Of a stretch of 64,000 bases of DNA, positions 10,676-20,459 are shown piece by piece (the stretch's first letter is position 1; each line of letters begins with the position of its first letter). The translations under genes and the position numbers were made by a program. The stretch covers positions 1-64,000 of the forward strand of contig CABMGE010000027.1 of assembly GCA_902385625.1 (NCBI GenBank), in the 5' to 3' direction. The notes beneath the pieces were generated by a model. The model was not told the DNA's origin. It worked only from the letters and a program-made list of their open reading frames with translations, and did not search any database. The DNA comes from an uncultured archaeon. Its GTDB lineage: Archaea; Nanobdellota; Nanobdellia; Pacearchaeales; GW2011-AR1.

Positions 10676-11089
10676 ATGATAAAAAAAGAAGGAATAGATA
10701 AGCCAAAGGTTATGACCAAGGCTGAACTTGAGCAGTCACTTATTGATAATTTCATAAATCTACAAAAAGTTCTTACAAATTTAGCAATAAAATTTGATGA
10801 CCTATCTACAAATATGTCCAAATTATTGCAGTTATTTGAAATTTCTGCAAAAAGTTTTGCTGAAAAATATTCAGGAGAAATCCCAGTTACAGGTAGCCAA
10901 GCAGATGTAGATAATGAGTTCTTAAAAAAACTAGACTCTTTACTAGAACAAAACAAAGTTATTTCTAAAGGCATTATGTTGATGGAGGAAAAAGTAAGAG
11001 AAAGGGCGAGTCCGCCGCAGCAATTCTCTCAACCCCCGCAAAATAGCGGAAGCATGGGAATGCCAAGAAAACCTCTTCCAAGGTATTAA
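10676..11089 (+). CDS. Hypothetical coiled-coil protein with Pro/Gln-rich C-terminus
   Basis: ORF directly upstream of and co-directional with 11098-11844. Confidence 0.7.
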   Translation: MIKKEGIDKPKVMTKAELEQSLIDNFINLQKVLTNLAIKFDDLSTNMSKLLQLFEISAKSFAEKYSGEIPVTGSQADVDNEFLKKLDSLLEQNKVISKGIMLMEEKVRERASPPQQFSQPPQNSGSMGMPRKPLPRY

Positions 11090-11097
11090 ATTTTAAA

Positions 11098-11844
11098 ATG
11101 GGATTAAAACAAATAAAAGATTCTGATAGGATTACTTTTTTTAATCTTTTTACAAAGGAAATACTGTTCAATCTGTCTGAAGACGACAGGGTAAAACTAA
11201 GAATAGAAGCTGAAAAAATAAAGCAACAGATTGCAAAACCAGCTATCAATCAAAATGAAGCTTTTAAAAAATTCTTGAATAATGGACAATCAGAAAAAAA
11301 TATAGATAAATTAGAACTTGAACCTTCAAAATACCAGATTAAAACTGATGAAGAAGGAATAAAAATAAGAGAAATACCAAAACCAGTTATTCCTGCAAAT
11401 AAAGTTCAACCACCCAAAATAAGCGTTAATCCAAAACAACCTCCAGCTCAGATGGTTCAAAAGATATACCCTCCAAATAAACCTCCAGTTCAAAATACAG
11501 CAAACACTCAGGCACAAGCACCACCAAGTTCTTTATCAGGGTATAAAAAAATTGAAGTCCTTCTAAATGATCCAACAGTATTGTCTATAGAATGCCCAGG
11601 ACCTGGAAAAAATGTTATTGTTAAAAAATACAACCAAACAAACGTAACAAAATTCACACTAACACAAGAAGAAATAACAGAAGTAATAACTGAGTTTTCA
11701 AATCAAGCAAGAATTCCAGTAATCGGAGGGATTCTAAAAGCAGCCCTGACAAATATGGCGATTTCGGCAATAATATCTGAGTTTGTGGGATCAAGATTTA
11801 TAATAACAAAATCAACCCCTTATTCTTTAATATACAAAAAATAA
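11098..11844 (+). CDS. Pro-rich protein with C-terminal domain resembling the N-terminal domain of type II/IV secretion ATPases; no P-loop
   Basis: IEVLLNDPTVLSIECPGPGKNVIVKKYNQ resembles FlaI/GspE/CpaF N-domain 'LL.DP.I..I...GPG..V.V'; no Walker A/B. Confidence 0.6.
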   Translation: MGLKQIKDSDRITFFNLFTKEILFNLSEDDRVKLRIEAEKIKQQIAKPAINQNEAFKKFLNNGQSEKNIDKLELEPSKYQIKTDEEGIKIREIPKPVIPANKVQPPKISVNPKQPPAQMVQKIYPPNKPPVQNTANTQAQAPPSSLSGYKKIEVLLNDPTVLSIECPGPGKNVIVKKYNQTNVTKFTLTQEEITEVITEFSNQARIPVIGGILKAALTNMAISAIISEFVGSRFIITKSTPYSLIYKK

Positions 11845-11871
11845 AAACTCAAGTTCTAAAAAAATCTAAGG

Positions 11872-11913
11872 ATAAAAGGAGGGAGAAGAAATCTTCTCCC
11901 ATTTCCCCTTTTT
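11872..11913 (+). terminator. Hairpin plus T-tract downstream of 11098-11844
   Basis: GGGAGAAG-AAAT-CTTCTCCC followed by ATTTCCCCTTTTT. Confidence 0.55.
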
Positions 11914-12093
11914 GATGAACTTTACAGACTTTTCCTTTTTTAAATGATTTTCGTGATTTAACACGTATTAAGAAAAATCACGTAATAAAAAGAGGTTTAT
12001 TTAAAACCATCTTTCTCAAAGACTGCATTGAAAATGTATTTAAATAAAGGAATAATAAAAAGTATATCTTAAACATATTGTAAATCATTAAAT

Positions 12094-12378
12094 ATGAAAA
12101 TACAAGACAGAGTAACAAAACAAAAAATTGAAAAATATTATGATTTGACCTCAAGGGCATTAGAAATTGCAAAGAAATCTATTGCAAAAGGAAGAGATGT
12201 TGAAGCAAGAGAAATAATTCTAATGGTAGAGTGTTATATTTCAGACTCAAAGCATTTTGAAAAAAATAATGATTATGTAAACTCATTTGCATGTTTAAAC
12301 TATGCACATGGATGGCTGGACTCAGGAGCAAGACTAAAAATATTTAATGTAACTGATAATAAACTATTCACAGTTTAA
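12094..12378 (+). CDS. DUF357 family protein
   Basis: YDLTSRALEIAKKSI...NDYVNSFACLNYAHGWLDSGARLKIF matches the archaeal DUF357 signature. Confidence 0.8.
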   Translation: MKIQDRVTKQKIEKYYDLTSRALEIAKKSIAKGRDVEAREIILMVECYISDSKHFEKNNDYVNSFACLNYAHGWLDSGARLKIFNVTDNKLFTV

Positions 12379-12912
12379 TTAAGGTTCTCGAGTGTTTAAT
12401 GCAAAAGCAAAAAAAGGAAGGATTGCATAATTCTGAACTGTATCAATAAAGCTTGCAGTATTAAGCTTCAGTAAACTTCCAGTAATCTTATAAGAAACTC
12501 TCAAAACTGGAATAAACCTATCCGGAGCATATTCAGTTTCAGTGTCTTGCATTCCAATATATTCTAGTCTCTCACTATATTTTTTAAATTCAGACCTTTC
12601 TCCAACTGATTTTAAAAAACCATTAGAAAAAACAAAGCCAGTATCAACTTCCCTTTTTATATATCGGGCTATGTCTTCAAGACCTTTTTGAGGTGAAAAA
12701 ATTTCTATAATAAGATGTTTTTCATCATTTTCTTCAAGCCTTATCTTGAAATTATAATCAAAATAATCAGTATCTAGCTCTTTACTGCTTACTCTTGCAA
12801 TATTTTTTAGTTGAAATCTATTACGAAGATCTCTTTCAGTTCCAAGATGAAATCTTTTTATTGTAGATTCCCCAATATCCCAGGTAAGCTTCTCTATATC
12901 CCAACTAACCAT
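12379..12912 (-). CDS. Hypothetical protein
   Basis: 177-aa ORF between annotated genes; no family recognised. Confidence 0.65.
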   Translation of the reverse strand: MVSWDIEKLTWDIGESTIKRFHLGTERDLRNRFQLKNIARVSSKELDTDYFDYNFKIRLEENDEKHLIIEIFSPQKGLEDIARYIKREVDTGFVFSNGFLKSVGERSEFKKYSERLEYIGMQDTETEYAPDRFIPVLRVSYKITGSLLKLNTASFIDTVQNYAILPFFAFALNTREP

Positions 12913-13008
12913 GAATTTACAATAAAATCCAGATTAAAAGAAATTATTATACTCCATACTATACATTCACACACAATCTTTAAATAAATAGGTTTTCTTT
13001 AGTTTAAT

Positions 13009-13692
13009 ATGACAAAAAGATTGATTGTGATAAGCCTGGGTGGAAGTCTTATTATACCGGATAAAATAAATGTAAGATTAATTGAAGAATTTAAAAAAAT
13101 AATTCTGCAAAATACCAAGAAATATAAATTTATTATAGTATGTGGTGGAGGAAATACTGCCCGAAACTATATTCATGGATTAAACGAAAGAATGGAACTC
13201 TTTCAAAGCTTTTTAGGCATAGCAGCAACAAGACTCAATGCAAAATTTATGACCTATTTTTTTGAAAAAAATGTAAACCAGGTTATTCCTCGTGACATGG
13301 TAGAAGTTGAAAACTTGCTTAAAAAACATGATGTTGTTTTTTGTGGAGCACTAAGGTATGCAGATGATGAAACATCTGATGCAACCTCTGCAAAACTCGC
13401 CAATCATTTTAATACAGAGTTTATCAACCTATCAGATGTAAAGGGATTGTATGATAAAAATCCAAAGAGATTCAAAAATGCAAAGTTCATTCCAGAAATA
13501 TCTCCTAAAGAATTTTTAAAAATGGCAAATCAAATAGAATTCAAACCAGGCCAACATTTTATTTTAGACGCAAAAGCAGCAAAAATAATAAAAAAACACA
13601 ACATTAAATCTTATTTGTTGGGCTCTGATATGAAAAATCTTGATAGTTTATTAAAGAACAGACACTTTGTTGGGACAATAATCGGAATTTAA
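13009..13692 (+). CDS. pyrH: Archaeal-type UMP kinase
   Basis: VISLGGSLIIPDKIN, VCGGGNTARNYI, NLSDVKGLYDKNPKRFKNAKFI. Confidence 0.93.
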   Translation: MTKRLIVISLGGSLIIPDKINVRLIEEFKKIILQNTKKYKFIIVCGGGNTARNYIHGLNERMELFQSFLGIAATRLNAKFMTYFFEKNVNQVIPRDMVEVENLLKKHDVVFCGALRYADDETSDATSAKLANHFNTEFINLSDVKGLYDKNPKRFKNAKFIPEISPKEFLKMANQIEFKPGQHFILDAKAAKIIKKHNIKSYLLGSDMKNLDSLLKNRHFVGTIIGI

Positions 13693-13693
13693 A

Positions 13694-14422
13694 ATGTATC
13701 CAAAATTTAAAAACAAGCATTTGGAAGAAGCTCTGTTTAATCCAAAAGATTATATTAATTATAAAAAATATTCAAAAAATCTTCCTAAAAAATATATTTT
13801 GGTCTATCAAAAAAAGATACTAGAGGATTTTAAAAAAAAATATAATCCAAAAAAAATAGAGTTATATTCATTACTAACAATATACCTATACAAAGATATT
13901 GGAATAGTTCGAATGACTGGAATAGGAAGCCCAAATGCCGTAACAGTAATGGAAGAGTTAATTGCACTAGGAGGCAAAACCTTCTTAAATATAGGGGCTG
14001 CAGGAGGACTCCAAAACGAAGGAATTTTTTTATGCAAAAGTGCATTAAGAGATGAAGGCACGAGTTACCATTATTTACCTCACGGAGATTTTATTTATCC
14101 AGATAAAAATTTAACAAAAAAGCTTGGAGAATCATTATCAAAAAAAGGATTAAAATATTCAGATGGAATAACTTGGACAATTGACGCGCCATATAGAGAA
14201 ACAAGAGCAGAAATAAACCATTATAGAAAAAAAGGAATTTGCACTGTTGAAATGGAGGCCTCTGCACTATTTGCAGTTGCAAGATTAAGAAAAGTGAAAA
14301 TAGCAAGTGCTTTTGTGGTAAGTGATCTACTAGTAAAAGAGTGGGAACCCAAGTTTCATACAATAAACCTTAAAAAAACATTAAATAACCTCTTAGACTC
14401 TGCGATTGACTGCTTAAAATGA
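13694..14422 (+). CDS. Nucleoside phosphorylase (uridine phosphorylase family)
   Basis: GIGSPNAVTVMEELIALGGKTFLNIGAAGGL; TVEMEASALFAVARLRKVK. Confidence 0.9.
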   Translation: MYPKFKNKHLEEALFNPKDYINYKKYSKNLPKKYILVYQKKILEDFKKKYNPKKIELYSLLTIYLYKDIGIVRMTGIGSPNAVTVMEELIALGGKTFLNIGAAGGLQNEGIFLCKSALRDEGTSYHYLPHGDFIYPDKNLTKKLGESLSKKGLKYSDGITWTIDAPYRETRAEINHYRKKGICTVEMEASALFAVARLRKVKIASAFVVSDLLVKEWEPKFHTINLKKTLNNLLDSAIDCLK

Positions 14423-14868
14423 TAATTTCATCAACAAACCTACAGGAAATAAGAAACCAAATTGTAAAGGTAAAAAAAGCAAGTCCAGAAGAGCAAATAA
14501 TAGTAAAGGCAATAGATGAAGATTTTAACAGAAAGGTGATGGAAATTAAAGGAGTCAATGTTCTGCTTTCACCAGAACTCGGAAATAGAAAAGATAAATT
14601 AAAACAAAGAGATTCAGGGTTGAATGAATTCTTATGTAAACTTGCAGCAAAAAATAACATAAAAATTGGAATTGATATAAAAGAACTACAAAAATTAGAT
14701 AAAAAAGATAAGGCAAGAACCCTTGCAAGAATCATTCAAAATATAGAACTCTGCAAAAGGACAAAAACTCAAATTATTCTATATCCTGAAAACAAGTATA
14801 AAAAACAAGATATTATGGCTTTTATTACAACTTTAAAGGGAAGCACAGAACAAGGAAAGATAAGATAA
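14419..14868 (+). CDS. rnp3: RNase P protein component 3 (Rpp30), short
   Basis: LLSPELGNRKDKLKQRDSGLNEFLCKLAAKNNIKIGIDIKEL; TIM-barrel Rpp30 pattern; overlaps preceding gene. Confidence 0.8.
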   Translation: MIISSTNLQEIRNQIVKVKKASPEEQIIVKAIDEDFNRKVMEIKGVNVLLSPELGNRKDKLKQRDSGLNEFLCKLAAKNNIKIGIDIKELQKLDKKDKARTLARIIQNIELCKRTKTQIILYPENKYKKQDIMAFITTLKGSTEQGKIR

Positions 14869-14944
14869 TTTTTTGCAAGAGCAAAAAATGACTTAGTCCC
14901 TTGGACCGTTAGAAATTTAATCCTCGAGTAAATCTTACTAAAAC

Positions 14945-15010
14945 CTATTTTAATCGAATTTACTTCGAATAAAATAGCTATCATAACTATTTTATATGAA
15001 AATATAAAGT
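14945..15010. repeat. Double-hairpin intergenic element, copy A
   Basis: CTATTTTAATCGAA-TTTAC-TTCGAATAAAATAG, 11-nt spacer, ATTTTATAT-GAAA-ATATAAAGT. Confidence 0.6.
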
Positions 15011-15066
15011 ATATAAGATAAACGAATCATACAAATCCTTAAAAATCCCCTAAATTTTCCTATATT

Positions 15067-15405
15067 ATGAGATTGGAATATATAGGCCAAACTCCAGGCG
15101 AAGCTTTTATCGCAATAACAAGTGAAGAGCTTTCCCTAGAAGAATTTACTGAATTGATTAAAGAAGAATACCATAAATATTCAAAACTTGATGTATACAA
15201 GCATAAAGAAAATGGCCATGGAGAAATTTATATACTGGGAACAAAACCCAAAAGTCCCTCACTGGAAATAATCAAAATAGGGTCAGAAAAAAGCAGATAT
15301 TTTTGCATTGATAAGTCAGATGTATTTAATCAGGAAGAATTTACAGACTTCCAAAGGTTTCTAAACAAAACAATAACCAGGTCAGAAGTAAGCCAAACTT
15401 TATAA
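15067..15405 (+). CDS. Hypothetical protein
   Basis: 112-aa ORF upstream of pheS. Confidence 0.65.
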   Translation: MRLEYIGQTPGEAFIAITSEELSLEEFTELIKEEYHKYSKLDVYKHKENGHGEIYILGTKPKSPSLEIIKIGSEKSRYFCIDKSDVFNQEEFTDFQRFLNKTITRSEVSQTL

Positions 15406-15429
15406 AATCCCTTTTTCTTGTTTTATTGT

Positions 15430-16962
15430 ATGGAAAAAGAACAAAGTGAAATTAAAAAAATAATTGAATCTCTAAGTCCAAATGAAGTAAAATTAATTCC
15501 TCATTTAAAAGAAGGAAACTTTGAAAAACTATTTGAAAAAACAGGAATGAATAAAACTGCAATTGTTCGTTCACTTGAATTTCTTTCAAATAAAGGACTA
15601 ATTGAAATAAAAACAAGAAAAGAACAGACTGTTGAACTTGGAGTAAATGGCCTTTTATATGTAAAACAAGGTCTTCCAGAAAGGAAATTAAGTAACTTAG
15701 TTTCAAAGAAGAACTCACTTACTTTAGCAGAGGCACAAAAACAATCAGGACTTAATGAAAATGAATTCAAGGCTTCACTTGGAGCATTAAAAAAAAGAGC
15801 TTTAATCAGCCTTGTGAATGGAAACATTATTCTTTCTGGAAAAAAAGAAGAACTTGTAGAAAAGTCTTTAGAAGAAAGATTTTTAGAATCCCTTCCTAAA
15901 AGATTAAATGACCTAAAACCTGAGGAAAAATATGCTCTTGAAAGTCTTAAATCAAGAAGAGAAATTGTTGAAGTAAAAGAAGCAAATATGATTGAATTCT
16001 CAATAACCAAATTAGGAGAACAACTAGTAAAAAATGATTTTTCTCACTCAAATATGATTGAAGGAGTGACTCCTGCATTAATCAAGTCAGAAGCCTGGCA
16101 TGGAAAAAAATTCAGAAGATATGATATAACAAGTCCGGTTCCAAAGATATATGGAGGAAAAAGGCACTTTGTAAATCAGTCAACAGATTATGCCAAAAAT
16201 ATCTGGTTGGAAATGGGATTCAAGGAAATGACTGGAAATCTTGCAGTATCAGGATTTTGGAATTTTGATGCTTTATTCACAGCACAAGATCATCCAGTAA
16301 GAGAAATGCAGGATACATTTTTTATATCCAACAAAAAAGCAAAACTTCCTGATAAAAAATTAGTTGATGAAATTAAAAAAGCTCATGAAGGAAAAATAAA
16401 AGGAAGTCGGGGATGGCAATATGAATGGAATGAAGCTGATGCAAAAAAAGTCTTGTTAAGAACTCATACAACATGCATATCTGCACAAACATTAAAAAAA
16501 ATTGCCGAGAATAAAGAGTTTCCAGCAAAGTATTTTGCACTTGGAAAATGTTTTAGAAATGAAACAATTGATGCAACACATGGATTCCAGTTCAACCAAA
16601 CAGAAGGAATTGTAGTTGATGAAAATGCAAATTTTAGGCAACTTCTAGGTTATTTAATTGAATTCTTCAAAAAAATGGGATATGAAAAAATACGTATACG
16701 ACCAAGTTATTTCCCATATACAGAACCCAGCCTTGAAATTGATGTCTATCACCCTGTATTTAAAAAATGGTTTGAACTTGGAGGAGCAGGAATGTTTAGG
16801 CCAGAAGTTACTATTCCATTCTTTGGAAAGCATGTTCCAGTTCTTGCATGGGGACCTGGATTTGACAGGATAATTATGGAATTTTTTAATATAACTGACT
16901 TTCGGGATATCTATGGAAATGATATAACTAAACTTAGAGAGACTAAATTTTGGAGCAAATAA
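15430..16962 (+). CDS. pheS: Phenylalanyl-tRNA synthetase alpha subunit
   Basis: Class II aaRS motifs: FRRYDITSPVPKIYGGKRHF, FRNETIDATHGFQFNQTEG, GGAGMFRPEVTIPFFGK, AWGPGFDRIIM. Start moved from TTG 15418 to ATG 15430 because TTTATAAAA lies at 15399-15407. Confidence 0.97.
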   Translation: MEKEQSEIKKIIESLSPNEVKLIPHLKEGNFEKLFEKTGMNKTAIVRSLEFLSNKGLIEIKTRKEQTVELGVNGLLYVKQGLPERKLSNLVSKKNSLTLAEAQKQSGLNENEFKASLGALKKRALISLVNGNIILSGKKEELVEKSLEERFLESLPKRLNDLKPEEKYALESLKSRREIVEVKEANMIEFSITKLGEQLVKNDFSHSNMIEGVTPALIKSEAWHGKKFRRYDITSPVPKIYGGKRHFVNQSTDYAKNIWLEMGFKEMTGNLAVSGFWNFDALFTAQDHPVREMQDTFFISNKKAKLPDKKLVDEIKKAHEGKIKGSRGWQYEWNEADAKKVLLRTHTTCISAQTLKKIAENKEFPAKYFALGKCFRNETIDATHGFQFNQTEGIVVDENANFRQLLGYLIEFFKKMGYEKIRIRPSYFPYTEPSLEIDVYHPVFKKWFELGGAGMFRPEVTIPFFGKHVPVLAWGPGFDRIIMEFFNITDFRDIYGNDITKLRETKFWSK

Positions 16963-17225
16963 TGGTAGAAATAAAGAAAAAAGTTTGGCCAGAATACTTC
17001 CAATTAATACTCAATGGAAAAAAGAATGTAGAAGTAAGGCTAGCAGATTTTAATATAAAAGAAGGAGACATATTAATACTCGAAGAGTTTGATCCTGAAA
17101 CAGATACTTATACTGGAAGGAAAATAAGAAAAACTGCAAAAGAAATAATAAAATTTAATCCAACTAGAATGCATCGCACAGAAGAAATAAAAAAATTCGG
17201 ATTTTATATAATCGAAATGGAGTAA
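16962..17225 (+). CDS. ASCH/DUF3850-like domain protein between pheS and pheT
   Basis: KKKVWPEYFQLILNGKKNVEVRLADFNIKEGDILILEEFDPETDTYTGRK; pheS stop TAA overlaps this ATG. Confidence 0.85.
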   Translation: MVEIKKKVWPEYFQLILNGKKNVEVRLADFNIKEGDILILEEFDPETDTYTGRKIRKTAKEIIKFNPTRMHRTEEIKKFGFYIIEME

Positions 17226-17226
17226 A

Positions 17227-18882
17227 ATGACAGTACTAACACTTAATAGAAAAGAACTTGAAAAAAATATTGGAAAAATAACCAAAGAAGTAGAAGAAAA
17301 AATATCAATGTTTGGAACTCCTGTAGAATCACTGACTGAAGAGGAAATTTCAATTGAAATATTTCCAAATAGGCCGGATGTGCTATCACTACAAGGATTC
17401 TCAAGAGCATTCCTTGCATTCATGGGTAAAAAACCAGGACTTAGGGAATACAAAGTAGAAAAACCTGAAAAAGACTATAAAGTAACAATTGACAAAACTG
17501 TCAAAAAAGTAAGGCCATATACTGCCTGTGCAATTGTTAAGAATCTGAAACTTACAGAAGAAAAAATAAAGGAACTGATAGATATCCAGGAAAAACTACA
17601 TGGAAGCTATGGAAGAAATAGAAAAAAATTGGCAATTGGAATTTATCCATTGGAGCAAATAAAACTTCCAATAACATTTCTTGCAAAAAAACCAGAGGAA
17701 ATAAAATTCCAACCACTTGATTTCCCAAAAGAAATAAATGGAAGACAAATCTTGTCTCAGCATCCAACAGGAAGAGAATATGCTAGTCTTTTAAAAGAAT
17801 GTGAAGTATTCCCTGTTTTTGAAGATGGAAATAGTGAAATATTATCCATGCCTCCAATTATAAACTCAGATAAAACAGGGAAAATTACAGAAAACACAAA
17901 AGAAGTGTTTATTGAATGTTCTGGATTTAATAAAGAGTATCTTGCAAAAACATTAAACATGGTTGTTTGTGCACTGTCAGATATTGGAGGAAAAATATAT
18001 GGAATGGAAATAATAGATAAGGAAAAATATCTATCCCCAAACCTTGAACCTGAAAAACTTAATTTTTCAATAGAAAATATAAACAAAACACTTGGGCTAA
18101 ACCTCGCTGAAAAAGAAATAATAAAAAACTTAGAGAAAATGGGAATTGGTTATTTAAAAGAAAAAGAGCAATCAATTGCACTAATACCTTGTTATAGAAC
18201 AGATATTCTTCACGAAATAGACTTGTCAGAAGAAGTTGGAATAGCATATGGATATGAAAATTTTATTCCAGAAATTCCGCAAATTTCAACAATAGGAGAA
18301 GAAGATAAAACATCAGTTCTAAAAAGAAAAATTTCAGAGGCCCTAATAGGACTAGGGTTTATTGAAATCTCAACTTACTTTCTTTCAACAAAAGAAAAAC
18401 AGTTCAAAAATATAGGAATAAAAGATTTCAAAAATGAAATAATAGAAGTACTTGATTCAAAAACTGAAAATAATATATTAAGAACATCCCTATTATCACA
18501 GTCAGTAAATATTTTAAGCCAGAGTTCAGATGCAACTTACCCTCAAAAGCTCTTTGAACTAGGAAGAATATTTTATAGCGATGAAAAATCAGATACAGGA
18601 ATAGGCGAAGAAGAGTCTCTTTGCATTTCAATGTGTGATGAAGCAGCAAATTTCACTGAGATAAAACAAGCTCTTGACTATCTGATGAGAATGCTCGATA
18701 TAAAATATGAAATAAGAGAAGCGGAAAATCCTAGTTTTATAACCGGAAGATGTGGAAGCATAATTGTAAATAATAAACCAATTGGGATAATAGGGGAAAT
18801 AGCACCATTTATCTTAAAGAATAATAAAATAAAAATGCCTGTTGCTTCGCTTGAGTTAGATATTGAAAACTTGATGAAATAA
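17227..18882 (+). CDS. pheT: Phenylalanyl-tRNA synthetase beta subunit
   Basis: Archaeal PheT: VEIFPNRPDVLSLQGFSRA-like B3/B4 region, SEEVGIAYGYENF, catalytic-core-like domain. Confidence 0.96.
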   Translation: MTVLTLNRKELEKNIGKITKEVEEKISMFGTPVESLTEEEISIEIFPNRPDVLSLQGFSRAFLAFMGKKPGLREYKVEKPEKDYKVTIDKTVKKVRPYTACAIVKNLKLTEEKIKELIDIQEKLHGSYGRNRKKLAIGIYPLEQIKLPITFLAKKPEEIKFQPLDFPKEINGRQILSQHPTGREYASLLKECEVFPVFEDGNSEILSMPPIINSDKTGKITENTKEVFIECSGFNKEYLAKTLNMVVCALSDIGGKIYGMEIIDKEKYLSPNLEPEKLNFSIENINKTLGLNLAEKEIIKNLEKMGIGYLKEKEQSIALIPCYRTDILHEIDLSEEVGIAYGYENFIPEIPQISTIGEEDKTSVLKRKISEALIGLGFIEISTYFLSTKEKQFKNIGIKDFKNEIIEVLDSKTENNILRTSLLSQSVNILSQSSDATYPQKLFELGRIFYSDEKSDTGIGEEESLCISMCDEAANFTEIKQALDYLMRMLDIKYEIREAENPSFITGRCGSIIVNNKPIGIIGEIAPFILKNNKIKMPVASLELDIENLMK

Positions 18883-18924
18883 TAAGGTCAGATATAAAAT
18901 TTTTTAGTCTCAAATAGTTATTAT

Positions 18925-18974
18925 CTTATTTTTCTTTATCCCTCCTAATATTGAGAGGGGTAAATAAAAATAAG
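18925..18974. repeat. Dispersed palindrome (TTTCTTTATCCC family), copy 1
   Basis: CTTATTTTTCTTTATCCCTC-N10-GAGGGGTAAATAAAAATAAG, 18/20 arm identity, between convergent genes. Confidence 0.6.
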
Positions 18975-19029
18975 TGAGTTCTTATGAGAAGAGGATTCAC
19001 CAGATTTTAAATCTTAAACAAAAACGGAT

Positions 19030-19560
19030 TTATCCAAAATAACTTCCATTATTCTCTTTTTTATAATTATTGTCTGAATTTCCAAGCTTTTTAATAACTT
19101 CCAAAAATCTGATTCTCACTTGTGAATTAAAAACCTCAAAAGACTTCTTTACAAATTGCGCTTCCTTTTCTTCAGAATAGTCAAGATCAAGAGTTAACAT
19201 TTCAAGTTCAAGAGTTCCAAGCATTTCATAAATTTCACTTAAAACTTCCTTGTCTCCGCTATCTAGTTTTTTTATTAGTTTAAAGAAAAACATCGGAGCA
19301 TTACTAGGATTGAGAATAATATCTGCAAATCTAGAGTATCCAGTTATCTTTTCTGCAATCGTCCTTCTTATTTTTCTTAGCAAAAAATCAGTCTCAGCCT
19401 CTGTTTCCTCAATATCAAAAAGTTTGTTTAATTCATAAAACTCTGGGAGTCCATGTTTTAGCCTAATTTTTTCATACTCTTCCTTGAGTTTGTCTAGATT
19501 ACAAGAATCATCATTAGTCATAATAAAAAACCGTAAAAGATGCTTTATAAACTTTCTCAA
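19030..19560 (-). CDS. Hypothetical protein
   Basis: 176-aa ORF; no recognised family. Confidence 0.65.
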   Translation of the reverse strand: MRKFIKHLLRFFIMTNDDSCNLDKLKEEYEKIRLKHGLPEFYELNKLFDIEETEAETDFLLRKIRRTIAEKITGYSRFADIILNPSNAPMFFFKLIKKLDSGDKEVLSEIYEMLGTLELEMLTLDLDYSEEKEAQFVKKSFEVFNSQVRIRFLEVIKKLGNSDNNYKKENNGSYFG

Positions 19561-19743
19561 TGTTAAAAAAAGTCAAAGTTTCTGCAGATCTGCCCTTTTT
19601 TAAAGTTTTAATTTTTTTAACTCACCGAATTCCAAAAAGTACGAAATTCATAAGATTTAAATAATCAAGTCTTTTCTTTTTTATATAATTCAGGTTATTT
19701 TTATATCGATAAAAAATAACTTTGAAAAAAATCTACCTCTAAA

Positions 19744-20343
19744 ATGAAAAAAACAAAAAATACTGAAAAAGTGAATCTAAAAAAAATTGAAAAAACCTTA
19801 ATTGAAGTAGGACTAAAAATAGCAAAAAGAGGAGAAGGTGCTTTATTTGTAGTAGGAAAGGTAGAATATAAACCTCTAGTAGATCAAACAGTGCCTGCAT
19901 TTGATATAACCAAAAATCCAAAATTACTTGAGTCTCTTGCAATAATGGATGGAGCAGTTATAATCGGGAAAGATGGACTCATGGAAGCATATGGTGCAAT
20001 GATTAAAGCAACCAAAACATTCAAGAATTTTGGAACAAGACATAGTGCTGCATTAAGTGCTTCAAAAAAAGGAAATATTGTTATAGTTATATCTGAAGAA
20101 GATAGAAAAGTTAGAATCTTAAAAAGTGGAAAGATGATAATGCAACTTGATGCACTTCAAAAAGGAGTTGAGGATTCTGTTCCACATGCAGTAGACATTT
20201 TAGAATCAGTTGGAGTAGGAACAATAGGAACTATTGGAACAAGTTTACTAATACCAACACTTGGAATAGCATTGGTTCCTGGAATTGTAGTATTTGGAAG
20301 TACTTATTATCTTGCAAAAATGTTATCAAAAAAACTCAGATAA
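19744..20343 (+). CDS. DisA_N-type diadenylate cyclase (c-di-AMP synthase) with C-terminal hydrophobic segments
   Basis: DGA motif (LAIMDGAVIIGKDG) and RHS-type motif (NFGTRHSAALSASKKGNIVIVISEEDRKVRILKSGKM); C-terminal GTIGTIGTSLLIPTLGIALVPGIVVFGSTYYLA. Confidence 0.88.
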   Translation: MKKTKNTEKVNLKKIEKTLIEVGLKIAKRGEGALFVVGKVEYKPLVDQTVPAFDITKNPKLLESLAIMDGAVIIGKDGLMEAYGAMIKATKTFKNFGTRHSAALSASKKGNIVIVISEEDRKVRILKSGKMIMQLDALQKGVEDSVPHAVDILESVGVGTIGTIGTSLLIPTLGIALVPGIVVFGSTYYLAKMLSKKLR

Positions 20344-20459
20344 TTCTAGTATTTTCTTATTATATTATTGATTTAAATTTTTGTTGTCAAACAAAAAGGT
20401 TTATAATAGAGTTTGACTTTATTATTTATAGGATTGTTATTAATAAAAAAGGAGGGAAA

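Noticed and set aside
15501-16010. 169-aa minus-strand ORF inside pheS
   Set aside because: Antisense to a confidently identified pheS; Ser/Phe-rich composition typical of antisense ORFs.
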